Shown here one piece after another: positions 1-16,030 of a DNA stretch of 64,000 nucleotides. The notes beneath the pieces were generated by a model, which was not told the origin of the DNA, made no database searches, and saw only the letters and a list, made by a program, of their open reading frames with translations. The stretch covers positions 59,247,858-59,311,857 of the forward strand of contig NC_083598.1 in the NCBI RefSeq assembly GCF_020882245.1. Reading direction: 5' to 3'. Source of the DNA: Rhopalosiphum padi. Its lineage: Eukaryota > Arthropoda > Insecta > Hemiptera > Aphididae. Both the position numbers and the translations under genes were made by a program. How positions within the stretch are numbered: position 1 is the first letter of the stretch; each line of letters starts with the position of its first letter.

Positions 1-3000
1 TAGTACGTATATCGCTATATTATATATAATATAATATAATATAATATTTTTAATTGAGACATCAAGGCTGTGCTCAGCGTTTTTGAAAGGAGGGATGGTA
101 TAAATGTTTGACTATCCTTAAATCAAATTATAACAAAAATGTATAGACTTTTGAATTTACCTGTAGATGCTTGTAATTATAGTAATAATATATAATTAAT
201 CACGAATAAAGGGAATTTTTACATAATGTTTATATGTATTTATTTATAGGTAACATTTTGACGTAAACTCCCCCATGATATTCATTATTTTATTATTTAT
301 TTTATTGGTATCACTTATTAATAAACTTAACTTAACGAAAAATAAAAAAATCATACCAAAAAATAATGAATGAATAACATGAATTTTTATTTTAACAACA
401 AATTATGAGAAATCAATAGACAAAAATAAGCTAAACTTAGGGATGAGAATATAATACCATCATTCTCTCAACGTGAGCACGCCACTGGAAGACATCAAAA
501 TTATCTCAATGTATAAACATTAAACATACGTCTTACGTAAATATATACACAAACATACGCAGAGATCTAAATATTAATAATAATAAAAAAAAAAACATAA
601 ACATATGAAATCCACAGAGACAGTATTTAGGTCATTCCGTCTGAGTCCTATCAACATTTTATATTGAGATAATCGAGCTGCAGAGCGGTTCAATTGATTT
701 TATTATTATTGCCATCATTATTTTCACTATTATCAGCTATATTATGTACGTAAAATATAATGTTATATACCGTCAATAATATAACTGCGACAAGGTATTT
801 GTTAAATATTTCGAAAATACTACGTGATATGAACATAATTATCTTATTGAAAAAGATACCCTAAGGAACAGTAAACCTTTTTATTGGGGTGAAATTATAA
901 GTAAAAAAAAAACATTTTATTTTTATCATTGATAAACAAAATGTTATTAATTTATCGATATGGTGACATCATAAATATTTTTTACTTTGATCTTAATAAA
1001 AATCATGAAGGTATATTATATTCATATTATGAAACCTTTTTTTATTTTTCGAAAACAATCCTGGGGGAGATACAGTATCTGCCCACGTATATCACCATGA
1101 ATTGATCACACACAATGACGATTATTATGTTACATAGTGTATGCTAGGTAGTCCAAGCTCCCATGCTGCGGTGGGGTTTCCTTAGATTGAAAAACCTTAT
1201 AGTCAACATACCCTCTTGCTAATAGTTATCTTAATGGAAAATATTTATACGTGAATATACACGTAGTTATCATATTATAATACTTTGATTATGATTTATA
1301 GACCATATAAGTTATGCAAGATCGTAATAAGATCTATTACATTTAATTATGATGCTTCTTATGCAGGCACCAACTAAGAATTTTTGTTCGATCGAAGAAG
1401 GGGCTTACACGTTTACTTACTTCCTATTATACACAAATACATAATTACCACTTATTCAAATTTCATGACACCGAAAGTTGACACATTAATATTTATAATT
1501 TCTATCGTTGTCATCGAAGTCCCGAACCCTGATTATTACATTTACAACTTCATTAACTTAATTTAACAGTAATATGTAAGTTTGTACCTATATATATATT
1601 ATTTGTGGTTAGCTCAATGTTATTGTTATTAGTAGTTTATTAAACATTATTGACAGGAATAATATGGTCAAATAGTATTATAACTATTAAATATTTATCG
1701 TTATGAATACTTAGTTTCATCTATTTACTCAATATAGTATGATCTAGAATCTAGACATAAGAAATATTTTATGAAATTAAATAATATTCTAAACAATATC
1801 CTACATAATTTAAGGGTACTTAACATAGTTTTAAAATTAAGTTTTTCCCGAACTATTTAACATTTGTATTAAATACTATTAACCCATATTAACCAGAATA
1901 ATAATGGTCATGATCACACAAACGTTTGTTTACATTTTTTTATTCCAGTGTTTAAAACTCTGAATAGATGATACAGGTGATGAGCAACCTTGTTTAAAGG
2001 TGATAAAATACGCCTTCTACGATTAGTCGTGGACGAAGAGTAGTAGGTGTATCGGTACGCATATATTATATTATGCATATATAAATAGAAATATATATCA
2101 TAAAATAGTTATGACATAGTATGGTATTAGTACCACGTACATATTATAATGTATTGAAGTTAACTACTTTAATAATACTACTACAAATACAACGCATTGA
2201 CTTTTTGCACTGTATTTGCTATATACACTATGCTTGGACGAGAGTAGTATTGTACACTACGAAAACAAAAGGGCTCTGGATCGTCCCCAACTAAATGTTT
2301 TATAATGTACGTTCTTAGATTATATAATAAGAATATTATCTGTATATATTACGTTTTTAGACAACGACATTGTTCTGGACGTCCACCAAAAAAGTAAGAA
2401 CACCAAAAAATATCGATAGTTTTTTACCATGATATTGCAATATAACTATTACTGTGCTCGATTTTAGAAGGATTTAAGATGGGAGTACCTCAAATAATTT
2501 TTCAGAATTACTTTAATTATTTTTTTCTAACTGTACATTTCTGAATTTTTATACATATTTATGAGATACCAGATATCATAATATACTTATCTATTGGTTA
2601 TTTCATTAATGTGATGATCTAAAAAATATATACAGGCAACTAGCTAGTTGATCTATAAATATTGATCAAAACCGCTGTTCTATGAATCTACTGCTATTAT
2701 ATTATAATAAAATGTACTCTTTTCACATTTCAAGTTGTAATTTTTAAATATTTTTGATATAATGAAAAGTAGCATATTGGAATGTATGGAGCATAGCCCC
2801 TTATGGTTCAATAACGTATACAAAGTTATAGTGCCGCTCTTTTTTAATAGTAATGAGAGTTACTTTAATTTTATTTTATTTTCCAATTCAAGCTCACTTT
2901 ATTATTTTCCGACGTCATCCAATTACCGCAATAAATATATTATTGTATAATATTTATAGTAGTATATAATATGATGCATCAATGTGGAAAATTGTATAGC

Positions 3001-3891
3001 AATGTATGTATCGTATTCATATCATCAAATCATGTTCCAATAACTAGACGTAGATAACAACTAATAATTATTCGTTTCGGTGAATGTACACGTGCATATA
3101 ACACGGTCGTGTCTATTATTCTGGCGGTGGCAGCATCGTAATAGGTACATATTATTATTCTATTATGTTATATAACGGAATAGGGTTGCTGTGCGAGAAA
3201 CTGACACACTACCTAATTGCGTGGTTACTCTAAGTATACTCATCACTATATAACTGTGCTATACTCTATTATTATCTATTATATAATATAAATATATTAT
3301 TATCAACAGAACGTGTGTAACATTATGTCACATAGTTGCGTTGAAGACTCACGACGATATACATTTACACGTGTCGATCATAATAATAATATTATTATTT
3401 TTTTATTATCGTTTATTGATTGGCTTGTACGCTCACAATACCTATATAAAATCACATCGATTCGAATCGAGCTCCATTATTGATTGAAAGTAAACGTTAG
3501 TCCAGTTCACATGTAGGTACAAACCTATTATTTCATATTTGTAACAAATTTTAGAGCTAATATCTGCCTCTCCCCTTCCCCCCTTGATCTGCATTTTAAT
3601 TTTTTTACCGTGAATTTAGTATTTACTCAATTGCTCAAATGGTTAACCAGATTTTTGAAATTTTTACTCTACCCGTTTGCCAAGAAAACGAAAACCTGAT
3701 GAATGATCAGGAGCTTACATAAAATGTGTAATTACTATAATTATTCGATTATAAACTTCAGTTTTTTTTTTTTTGAAGTTAACGTGTGTTGGGGAGGGGG
3801 TTACGCATGTATTTTTAGACGCATCAGAACTTATTGAGTTGTTTGCTCTTAACGTATCGTAATATAAGTGTGCAATTTTGTTCGGCTGCAG

Positions 3892-3958
3892 CGTATGATG
3901 GGTTGCGGCGACCACCAGTCCCCCGGGGATCGTGACCTCCTTCGCACCTCCATGTCTC
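3892..3958 (+). other. possible short exon, unknown
   Basis: A GC-rich 67-bp block follows the acceptor-like TTCGGCTGCAG and precedes the donor-like GTACGT. It is open in one frame with two consecutive ATG codons (MMGCGDHQ... onward). It resembles no family I know. Sites this good also arise by chance in a 64-kb window, so this is only a candidate for an untranslated or alternative exon. Confidence 0.12.
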
Positions 3959-6900
3959 GTACGTCATCGTTATTATCGTTATTAGCGCATATTATACGTC
4001 TTATATATGTACTACAGTGGGTCGTTATCCGTCTCCCCTCAACTCTAGCGCACGTATATAACTGCATAATATAATATTATTTTATACGTAGTGGTCGTCA
4101 TCGCGCCCTGTGGACCGTGTATATATATTATAATTGTAGGGGTCCGACACACCGACGACAACGATGATGGCAATACGATGACGACTGTGACGATAATAAC
4201 GCGCGTTTATAACAATAATATAATATGATGCCGAGTCCGCGCTACGCATCGTTATCCCTTTTCCGAGATTACTACGAGACGAAATCTAATGCCTTCTGTC
4301 GGTTCTCCTATTCGTATTGTGTATTATTATTATTATTATTATACTATCATCATCACAGGCTTGCGTTATATTGTGCTGGGTATGTGTGTATGTAGAATGT
4401 ATATGTTATGTGTGAATTCGCGTTTCGGCAACAACAGTGCAATAGTATTATACCGTCGTATTGTAGTGTTATTATATTTCGGGTAATATATATTTTTCTG
4501 GATTTTTGATTTCGATGTGGCTCGGGTGAAAAATAAAAAGTATTCTCCCCTATAAAATCTATTTAATAAACGCGCGTGCGCCGTGCGTGTGTATGAAAAA
4601 GACATCAAAAACAATTTCGCTCGCCCGGCGGTAGCGTAATACGTAATGACGTAATGGCGTGTGTTCGGACGATAACAGATAGCAGATTACGGTTTTGCTG
4701 CCGACGCCGCTAGGGTTTGTGCTCGTCGTCGCCACTATAAAATGTATAATAATATACAGTAACAATAATGTGTGTGTGTGTAATATACTAATATATGCCA
4801 CTGATGGTGTGTATACCCTCTCATACCTCTGACGACGACGACGACAACAACAACAAAGAGTCCAAATGTCGCACGGCAGTGGATAAAGAGGTAGAACATA
4901 TTATTATATTATATATTTGCATCACCCCCGTGACTTAATGACGACGAGCCGCATGGTGGATATTCATCTATTTTTTTCAACAATTTGTTTTTCGTTCGTG
5001 TCAACCAACTCATCGCACGTGTAACCCTCTATTAATTTATGTATAATATAAATAGTACATAATTATAGTATGTATAAATTTCAGTTGTTATTGGTTGTTG
5101 TTGGTGACGAGGTTACAGCAGTACAAAATAAATGACAATATAGCACAAAAAGGGGTACGGGGGTGTTAGTTTACACCTCCATAAAAATGGATAGGGGTTG
5201 TCGGGTGAATTTATAACTATTATGAATGGAATAATATAATGAAATTGGTTAAAACTTTTTTTGGTATATTTAATTAGTTTAAAATGTTGACATCCCTTAC
5301 AGAAAAAGTATGGTACACTGATAAGTGTAGTATAAAATAACATTGTAATGTTTTATATATACATATAGTATGCACATTATTAATATATTATCAGCTATTG
5401 TAGCTGGCACGCTCTCGCAGCTGTAGTATACTCTATCGTTACCGCTACATATAAATGCTAACTAAACGTTTTGGTGCGGAGTAAATTAATACGTGATATC
5501 ATAAAAAAGTTTTTTTTTTTAATAACCTGTTTTTAATTTTATATTCTAGTCGTAAAATGAGTTATGACACTAATATAATATTATGGTTCTCTGATATTTT
5601 GTTAAATCTTTTCCCAAACCACTAATTTTAAATGTTATTATTATTTATAATACTAACTGTATTATATATTTTTTCTAACTGATATACATGTCTATTATTT
5701 TATTATGATATACAGTTAAACAAATTTCGATTAACATTCAAAAGCAGAATATGGAGTACACAGTGTACTGTACACTTACAACGAGCAAATATTATTTGTT
5801 GTCTACTTTGTAAATTTCATGTGGATAACAACAGGTATAGGAAAAAAATATTATATTTTTAAATAAGAGATTAAAAAATATATTATTATCTTATTAGCCT
5901 AGGAGGTTATAATATTTTTAAATTAAATGATAACAATTTAAAAAAAAATTTTAAATATAAACTACAATTGAACAATAATATGATAATAATGTCATATTTT
6001 GATGTTGTAATTACAACGGTATTAATAGTAGGTAATCATTCTAAATACATTTTTTTGAAAAATATTTTTTTTTGCATATATTATTTAATATTTTAGTCTT
6101 GTATAAATCAGTCTTGAAATCGTATAGATTCGTTGATTATTTAATGAGATATTCAGAATAAAAAGGTTCTAACTCATACAAGTCATAGCATACAATAATA
6201 TACTATTATTATAATGACTAATAATTATTGATAAATCTTGAATTAAAGTCTCTAATCTCTATATTATTATGCATGAAATCATTGATAATAATATTATACA
6301 TTACACATACTTTAATAACAACAATTTTTTTTTAAAAAAGATCAAAATTTTTATGTGTTGTATACAAAATTAAAAAAAATATAGAATTCTCTTTAGTTAT
6401 GTATAATACTATAAACTAAATCAATAATGTATCGCTTGAAAATGTAGAGCCATAGAAGTGTTAGATTAAATAATAAATGTAAATTAATAATTATATATTT
6501 TTATTATTCCAAAAAAATTATTTTATGAATATTGTATATTATATCATTTAAAAAAAATATACAATAACGTTTCGCAATTTTAAGTTTGATGTAAAAAATA
6601 TAGATAATGTTAACTATTTTAAACTTTTTTATACCATTATATTGTTATATTTAATATTGATGTAGGTATAAAGTATAATACGTATATAATATAACCATAG
6701 GCTTTTTATCGCATATTATATTTTCTAGAATGAATGTTGTGGTTTTTAATGGTACATATTTAATTTTAATTTTTGTTGTAAACAAATATAATTAAAGTTC
6801 ATAAATTTTATTGGTTGAAAAACATTTTATAGAACAAAATTTTTAAAGTGTAAACAATAATCAATTTTAGTTAAACCTAATAAGTAATAATATACTGTTT

Positions 6901-9173
6901 TACAGGGGCCTTTATTTGAGCAATATTTTATATAAATAGTGCATTTTTCAATACATTTAATCAGTACATTGTATACCTATAATACGAATATAACATATTT
7001 TGTACTGAAAATATACGAGTAGTAGTAACCAAGTTCCAAAAAAAACTTGTTATTGTATTATATAAACGTATTATGTTCACTACTAAAATCAATTTAAAAA
7101 TAATCGTTTTGTTTTCAAAACAGTATTTTTCCATCAGGCATCATTAATCTATTACAAAACGTACTATTTTTGTATTTGTTGCAAAACGCACTATTTCTAA
7201 TATTATATGTACCTACCTATTATATTGTTATTTTTTTTATTATAATTCAACTAATTCTCAATGTTAATATCTTAGACACAATTTTTAATTTTTTCCAAAA
7301 CAATGCCCACTTGAGTCTTATCAAAGTATAATGGTAGTTATTGTATTAAATTAGTCTTATACCCACATATTTCGTTGTTATATTTAATTATCAATGTTCA
7401 ATTTCGTTAAATAAAAAAACGATAACAGTCTGTTTAAGGAAAATATCCCTTAATTTTTAAGATTATTTAATTACAGGGATTTTGATAATATAAAATATAA
7501 ATATTATTTAATGATAATTAATTTAACACGTTTTAGGCAAATTACACGTGTAATATTTAAAAAAAATGATCTTCTTATAACAATTTACAATTTAAAAGAG
7601 TGGCTGCTATTTGAAAAAAGTTTGTATTACCACCGGAAACCCCTTAAATGATATCTAATAGTATTTAAAAATATTATCATTAAGAATTTAGCCAGCTACA
7701 TAAGTATTTAAAATTTCAAAAAACTTAGCATTTTAATAAATTTATTATTAAAAGAGAAAATAAGAGCAAGCATTCTCAAGAGTTATGTAAGAAGATAATA
7801 AATAAAAAAAAAATGCGTTTCACTCTGGTCATTAATATATCATAAACGTTGAATGTTGGTGATACCTATACTTTCAAGTTGGTAGCGTGTTAAAGTCGGT
7901 CGATCATTTTTTTAAAGTTCTCCGTCACTACTCACTTACTATGTAATATACATCTGTCGAGGGTGCACGATAATATACATAATAATACGTGTGACATTGT
8001 GCCGAACAAAACGCGTAGTCAATATGATTTATGAACCGTCCGATGTCGACGCCACGCGTATAATAGTAATAATAATGATGATGGTGTAAAAATAACGGCG
8101 TTGCATATTATTCTATACGTTTATAAAATATTTATAGGGTGCACCGAGAGGACGTTAATTATTAGTATCATCCCACAAAACATTTAGTATATAGTAAATT
8201 TTTTCTCCTGTCGCTCGACAATTATTATTATTATATTATTACCATCGTTAGTTGCCCGAACCCCGTGGGGTGGTCGCACTAAACTGCACATTATTATTAT
8301 AATATGCGTTCAACAAGCGGTCCGTTTAAAGTACATAATATATATATATATATATAGTATATACCTCTATATTATCATATTGGATACTTTATTATGCTGA
8401 CACGCCTATAGTGTAATGTATAATAAAATATAATAATGTAAGTGTAACGGCGGAAACGCGTGATGACGTTTGATTTGTATCGATGGTAGTTTTTTTATTA
8501 CTTACGATAGCTGCGAATTATCAATTTATGTATAATTATAATATTATTATTTGACTTTCCATAGATGACTTCATATTCATTATTAGTAAACTCGAATAAT
8601 AATAATGTATTATGTTAGTGTGTATCGTATACCGCTAAATGTATACCTACATATCATAATATTCATAATAATAACAAGTGACATAATAATATTAGCAAAA
8701 TTATAATCGAAAGATTTTTAATGGAATATTACGTAACAATACAATACAGTATATAACCAAACGAAAGTCAATTAAATTACACGAGATTACATTATTGCGT
8801 ATATTATTGTATAATATTATATAACAATATATACAAACTAAAAACGTAATTAATTCTCTCAAAGTTACATATTATTTCATACATTATTCAGTCGATTATT
8901 GTTCCTAATTTTACGAGCACACTCATTCTCTACGCGTGTTTATTAAAAAGTGCATAACATACTCTTTTTAATACATTTGAAATATAATATTTTATACATT
9001 CAATTTTTTTAAAAAAAAAGCACAACGAGTTTAATTTACTTTACACTACCACAAATCGCTCTTATAGTTTATTCATTTTATTTTTTAGGTCCAGTTTAAA
9101 TTTATTATTCCTTTTTGCAATAACAATTGTTGTGTGTGTGTGTAATTTAAATGTAAAATTAGATTACTATGAA

Positions 9174-9299
9174 TTACAAATTTAATATGTTTCGCAAAAT
9201 ACTACAACCTCGGCAGAACTTTGCCATTTCGAATAACACGAGGGACCGCTTGATTTCATCGCGGTGTCGTTGTACCATTTTGCACATAATGATATGCAT
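9174..9299 (-). other. small open reading frame, 41 aa, unrecognised
   Basis: This minus-strand frame runs from ATG to TAA and is less AT-biased than its surroundings, so the peptide has a mixed composition: basic residues in the middle (QRHRDEIKR), then a short hydrophobic stretch, then CRGC. There is no recognisable domain and no obvious splice site or promoter. It could be a chance frame in a locally GC-richer patch. Confidence 0.12.
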
Positions 9300-11129
9300 G
9301 TTAGGTATAATATGTGGGGTGGAACCTAATGACGCTATAATACAATAAAATTGTATATAAAACCTTTAACAAATCTCTGTAAGAAGAAAACGAGGATATG
9401 TACCTATAGACCCGAATAAAATTAAGAACTGCAGCAGAGAAGCACATTATAATATGGACTTTATGCTTTCGAGTCATTGATGATGGCCACTGCACTGAAT
9501 GCTACAAAGGCGTTATACTTGATAAACAATTAAAGAAATTCTGTAAGAAATATTTTCGAAATTGTCATAACATACGATATTATGCATCTTATTATAGTTG
9601 CAGACGAGCATACAGAATGACACGTGGCATAGATTTCAAGAGTGATGGCTGAATTGTATACAATTAGGTTGACTGCAGGCGCACGAGCGTATTTTATTGT
9701 TAATATATTATATGGTATTTACGATATTTATTATTTACTGCCCGATATATAAATAATAAGAAATAATAGTGCCATCAACGTTCAAGATAATAATATGTGA
9801 AACTATCTATTAAAAAGTCGGCCAATTTTCGTGATGACAATTGTAGCGGCTTCGTTAATGAAACAATCGGTCATCAGCATTTATTATTAAAATCAAAAAT
9901 CAAATTTATTTATATACGATTTTACATATTATGACGTCTGCACTTTCGAATATAGTATTAGTAGTTCACTATTATCGGGTGACTTAAAACTTTTACGCAA
10001 GTACATAATTATACACAACATAAAACTGAGACGCCAACTAAATCGATGTGTAGTCATTACTACGTATAATATTATGACATATGATTACGAGTGTGGTATG
10101 ACTATATTATAATATTGAATGAACCGTGGATTTTATAACATATTGTCGAGGCTGTGATAACTGAAGTCGTTGTCGGCATTCGTTATTTTATAAGCCATAA
10201 ATAACACAGGTATACTTAAATAGTAGATTTAGATTTCTTTTAAACGATCAGCCGTAGGTTTATCAATTATTTTAATTATTCTATAATATTATAAAAGCCT
10301 ACTTTCATAATTCTCACTGCCTTATTTTGATTGAAATAAGGTTTCAACAAAAAACTACATAATATAATAATTGTTTTGTAGTTTAACCAATTGTCGTAAC
10401 CCAAAATATATTTATTTTTTTTAATACAGTATTTCTTTATTTAAACATTGTAAGCTAACGACTATAATGGTGCCCAAGTTATAAGCAATCACACCTACAC
10501 CTTAAACCAATTATCCAGTATAAAATCTATGAAGCTATATCAGTATTTTTATTTTTAGTATTGTATTCAAACGAAACTTATTGTTCATATCACATTTTGA
10601 AATTTTTAGTAATAAAGCAATTAATAACAAAATAAACCGTTTCATATAACGTTTATTATTAATAATAAAAAAAATAGTTTGATAATACAAACAATTGTGT
10701 TTAATTTATAATATAACTGCACCAAATGTATTAACTCCAATATAAATCGTTATAATTGAAAACGTTGTCATAATTATTATGACATGGACAAATGGTGAAA
10801 TGATATTTAACTCTTTACTAGAGAACCTAACTGTCTGTACGATAAATATAGATAATTTTGAAGATGTTAAAGATAATATTCCCAATTAAATTCATTAAAA
10901 CTATTGATTCATCAATTATCACATGGTATAAAAAAATGCTTACAAATTAGATTAAAAACAATTGTAATAATAAATATCACGTTTTAATAATGTCTCCTGA
11001 AAAATGTTTTTTTTTTTTTTTGAGTTACGACATTTAACCTTTTAACCACTGATATTAAATCCAATACAATATCCATGTATTATATTATATATTATATATG
11101 TGCGTGTGTATGTACATACATATCGTATA

Positions 11130-11620
11130 CCCCTAGTGGAGGTTTGTCGGGCGGACTCGGCGTCGGCGGCGTCTTTTACCCGAAAAATGTGGTCACGATA
11201 TCGATCATAAAACGGTACCGCCCCTGCGCTGCGCCCGGATATGCGACCCCGAGCACACAGACTCCGCCCCCCGAGCCGCCGATAATCACTCCCCCCCGAA
11301 CATATATATATATGTGTATATAATAGTCGTACAGTCGATCCTGTACTCGATCTTCACCACTCCGTATATATTATTATTATATAATATATTATATTGTGGC
11401 CGGCCACAGCAGCCCAAGGAATACGTTCGGTCTGCGGCCCCTCCTCAACTCTTATATCCGTAACCGCTCAGCCGACACTGCGGATTTCGTGTAATGTATA
11501 GTATAAGTGTATGTATTTGTGCCTCGTGCGTGCGCGTGTGTGTGTGTGTGTGTGTATGTGTAATGCTGATGTAGCTTTTTCCGTGGATAACGCGTCGTCG
11601 TCGTTAAAATTGTCTATATA
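11130..11620. promoter_or_regulatory. GC-rich patch, possible regulatory region
   Basis: Two GC- and CpG-rich blocks (about 11,140-11,310 and 11,398-11,490) stand out from AT-rich flanks. They are followed by a GT dinucleotide run at about 11,535-11,555. Frames read through them give low-complexity Gly/Pro peptides typical of non-coding GC-rich DNA. No TATA, initiator or splice pattern is clear enough to name a promoter. Confidence 0.2.
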
Positions 11621-12155
11621 CACCACCTACTTATATACGTATATATGTATTATGTATTTACTATTTATCGTGTACTTATTATTATGGTATTACTTATATT
11701 ATTATATTTATGCTATCCTCTTAAATAGTCAGATGCGTTATGACAGAGTGTGGTGCACGCGTTATATTATTTAAATAAAAATCAAAAAAATAAAAGTAAG
11801 AGTAAACGTGTGTCAATGTACATATTATAATATATAGGCGCATGCCTACTTTTGACACGGTGTAAATATAATATAAGGTGTCTATCAGCCCTCTAAGAGA
11901 AGTGTGGAGCATTGCATATATACATGATAATTATAATATCTATGTATATTGTAATAATGTTTTAAGTATATAATTATTGGGGCTCGGATTTCAATACAAC
12001 ATGCATATTCTTTTGACGTTCTAGAACAATGCATTCCAAGTACATAATTTGTACCATGAAACAGATACTCCAAAGGTGAAACTTTTATTTTGCATTATTT
12101 TACATTTTTCGATATTTTACCATTTTTTGAGTATTTTCAGATAAATTTTTAGTGC

Positions 12156-12162
<7 letters not shown>

Positions 12163-12194
<32 letters not shown>
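12163..12194. repeat. TA dinucleotide microsatellite
   Basis: An uninterrupted alternating AT/TA run of about 30 bp, read directly from the sequence. Similar shorter TA runs occur near 8339-8356 and 35,247-35,271. Confidence 0.9.
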
Positions 12195-12197
<3 letters not shown>

Positions 12198-15100
12198 ATA
12201 TGTTTAAACTTACTAAATCAGTTAATTTTATAATATACTTAATTAATATATTAGTTTAAATAATGTAATGACTTAGCTAATTTCATTTATTAAAAAAAAA
12301 TATAAAAATTAAAAGTATTTTTTTGTTCGATTACACTGTATATTGTATATACCAAGTAAACTAATAAATGGTTTCTTGAAAATACAATAACGGTTGATAT
12401 AATATGATAATAAGGTAAAAATTTAATTATGTACGTATATATTATGATCGATAACAAAATCGATTACAGCCGTCAACTGGATTCCGGAAATTGGAAAAAT
12501 AAAAAAACATTTTAAAAATAAATACAGAATTAAATTTTGAAGAACCTATAAATGATAACTTAAAATCGAAATTTAATTAGAAGTACAAAACATGTTTTTA
12601 TACCTTAAGTACTAATTTAAAAAATGATTTTTTTATAACTGAGTTAGGTATACCTTAATAGTTAATATTAGATAGCTATCTTAAGTCATAATTTAAATAT
12701 ATTATTATTTGTTAACTATAAATTAAGCTCTATGCGAATAATAGCCTTATGTTGATTTAACGCAACTAACTCAAGTTAATTATTTTTGTTAAATTGCACG
12801 CCTTTGTTAATATATTTATAAAATATATTTTCTGGGGTATATTGACCTAACCTAATACTCGTTCTTTGTGGCATTCACAAAGGGGTACAAGAATGACATA
12901 CCTATCAAGATAGATGAAGTGTGGTAGAAAAATTTGTAAATTTACTGGTGGTTTATAATATAAATTATTATAAAATTGAGTAACGCCTGTAATTATAAAT
13001 TTTATTAATGTAACAAAATGTAAGAAAATATTTTTTTTCTTTTATATTTAATAGGTGGTGGATATGTCGTATAACTTTTTAACACCCTCATTGTACGTGT
13101 AAGCAACTGCGTAGCCAAAGCAGACTTTATGCTTGTGTTAATCTTTTATCCGTAATAGATCCCTATAAAGATATCTCTCTCTATAAAATATTATTCAAGT
13201 GCAGATTTTCACGTTGATTTTCTGCTGCTCGCTCAAAAACCTGTACCTTATTTCGAAGTAATTATAATAATATTATAACATAAGTAGATTTTTGCGTTTC
13301 TGTCACCGTTGAGTTATTATTATCTAGCATTCTAACCCAATGTATACTTTAGTGAGATATTTCATTAGCCAAAACAGTATTTATAATATTTAATATTATA
13401 TATTATAAGTATAGGTACACTGTAATTGACACATTCGATATTTTTCATCTCGTCACATATAATTATATTGCGATCGGTAATGGTGAGTGGACAGTCACAG
13501 TGATAGGATAATATATTATCTTAAGTATTTAAATGATTTTATTATAATTACAGAATCGATACAACATACAAAAATTAGTTGAATAAGAATAAATATATAA
13601 CATTCGAATTCGAATTTTGAATTTTTGCGATTTGAGATACCACTCAATAACACATCTAAATTTTATTTAAAGATTATTTATGTATATATATTACATTCGT
13701 AGGTGAGGATGACTCCACTTTTTTTTTTACTCTTTTAAAAGGATGTACTGATCATTGGTTTTGAATAAATTATTTGGCAACAATATATTTTGGGGTAATT
13801 GAAAAAAAGCTTTTTTTTAAATTTAGAATGAAATATGTTTATTATTAAGCGGGACATTTTATTTGATATTTAGGTTTAAAAAGTATAGATGCACCACGCG
13901 TATTTATCGTTCATGATAACATATAATAAAATTATGTATTATGCTTGGTTGGCAACGTTAAAATATATTAAACTTTTCTTTGTAAATATAAATAGATATA
14001 TACACATACTTTATTTATAACAACAGCAATGCTACCACGGAACGTGAAATACAAAAAACATTTTATCTGATAAATATATACTATTTTTAGATTATATACG
14101 CGGTAAGCCTTACCGTCAGACGACACGCCGTTCGAGTTGCGACTGTGCAGGACAATGACAAGACGAGATATGACATAGCTATGACAAGATCACCAACTTT
14201 TGTTAAGTTGATAAGTCGCTTTTAAAAAACAATTGTATTGAAAGTGTAATGGAGTACAAGGGAAAACACAATTTATTTCGAATACGATTATTTTTGTTTA
14301 GTAGGTATGTTTATCTTTAAAAAAAATAAATAATATGAAATTTTATATTATACTCTTTTAAGACGAATTTCAATTTTTTTTTCTCAAATAATATATACAA
14401 ATATATGTTATCTCGAGCTTTTTGAGATACTATAGTTACGATTTTACGCACAAATCAAAACAACAATTTTTTAAACGACTCATACCTACCTTAATTATCA
14501 AATATTGAAATACATTATAGTAATCATTGGAAAATATAATACTTATAGAAGATATAGGTATGTATATATATATAACATATATTGAGTTAGAGTAAAGAAC
14601 GATATCGTGAACCACGTTTACGAAAATAATTGTTTCCGCAGATAATGTAATGTATTATATTATATAATTATTATGTACAAACACGTGAAGGATTTAAGCC
14701 AATAGTGTATTCGGTCAACGGCCGAGAAACCGAAGAGAATAAAAAACGACGTATGTATAATATGTTAAGCTCTTTATCGCCGTCTGCTGCATAATAATTA
14801 CGATATACACCGACAGTGTGATATTAAATGCAAAACAGAAGTAAATATGATTTAGCTCGGTGACGTAGTTTTAAGTTTAATTATAAATCACTAGCTGGGT
14901 GTATAATAATTTTGTTAACGCCCGACACTTTGCTGGAATGGCACGCTAAGCGGTATGACGTTATCATCAACTGACGAAAACTATTTCAGATATTATCACG
15001 TGAAATATAGCGGGTATTCTCGGGTATTTTAAAACGTTTTTTCTCCCTCGTTTAGTGTCTCTCTCGTTGTTTCTGTTTCCATTTACTATTATTTTTTTTA

Positions 15101-15994
15101 TTTTTTTGTCATTTATAATCTTGTATGTGAATTGTGAATAGTCTTATACACAACGATTATGTTTAAGTCCCTCAAATAAATTTATCAAGTTCCACTTATG
15201 CCTCCCTCCCTCGAGAGATCACACTTGTATCTATAGCCGATCCTTATTAAATACATACTGTGATATTGAATATATTTTGTAGAAAGTAAATAATAAAACA
15301 TTTAAAATAAAAAAAATATTTAAATAATAACTATTAAGTACAATATATTTAATAAAAATATAAAAGTATGTCTTATATAAGATTAATAATAAAAAATAAT
15401 GTGTTTTAGTTTCTACGCGGAACGTCTAATGTATTGATATTAGGTATGATAATATTTATTTTGTTTAATGTGTCTCTTTAGGAAGAATACAAATACTTTC
15501 TAAAAATTATGTACAAATAAGGATTATTTACGCAAAATTAGATTTAGTAAAAAATATTTTGTTGTAGTTTAAATTGGAATAAAATAATAACCGTAAACAA
15601 TAAACATTTAAAACTGGTGTGCCTTTGGTTTAGATATACCACATAGATAATACCTAACCGGAGGTTGTAACCAATCTAAGACAGATTAAAAGTAAAAATA
15701 AAAAAACTTCACAATAATTTCTCTCAATACTCAGAATTTAGTCATGTATAATTTATAATTTAAATAAGAAATCACGTTGAAACGTTTCTTGTAATTTAGA
15801 TGTCAAAAAACTGATGCATTACCAAAAATATAAAAATATGTTTTTTTTACTTGCTAATACTTTTCAATCGTTCATTTCATATTATACTTATAAGATTGTT
15901 AAAAATAACTTTAAATGACTATTTTATATTTTAAAACATCGTTGGGAGAGTTATTTATTGTGTTGATATTTTTAACGGATATTATAATATTACA

Positions 15995-15995
<1 letters not shown>

Positions 15996-16030
<35 letters not shown>
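15996..16030. repeat. ATT trinucleotide microsatellite
   Basis: About eleven consecutive TTA/ATT units. Comparable AAT runs are at about 24,836-24,860 and 63,747-63,768. Confidence 0.9.

Larger units (their letters stand above)
1..11130. other. AT-rich stretch without a recognisable gene
   Basis: This stretch is AT-rich and dominated by TA, TAA and ATT words, with stop codons frequent in every frame. No open frame matches a protein family I know. Somewhat GC-richer, CpG-containing patches lie near 3.88-4.05, 4.09-4.74 and 7.90-8.10 kb, and a short GAC/AAC triplet run is at about 4830-4856. The patches could be regulatory DNA or untranslated exons, but nothing in them decides this. It may be part of a large intron or an intergenic spacer. 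Confidence 0.6.

Noticed and set aside
11075..11323. 82-codon Gly/Pro-rich frame
   Set aside because: It begins and ends in TA repeats and crosses a GC-rich patch; it looks like translated low-complexity DNA.
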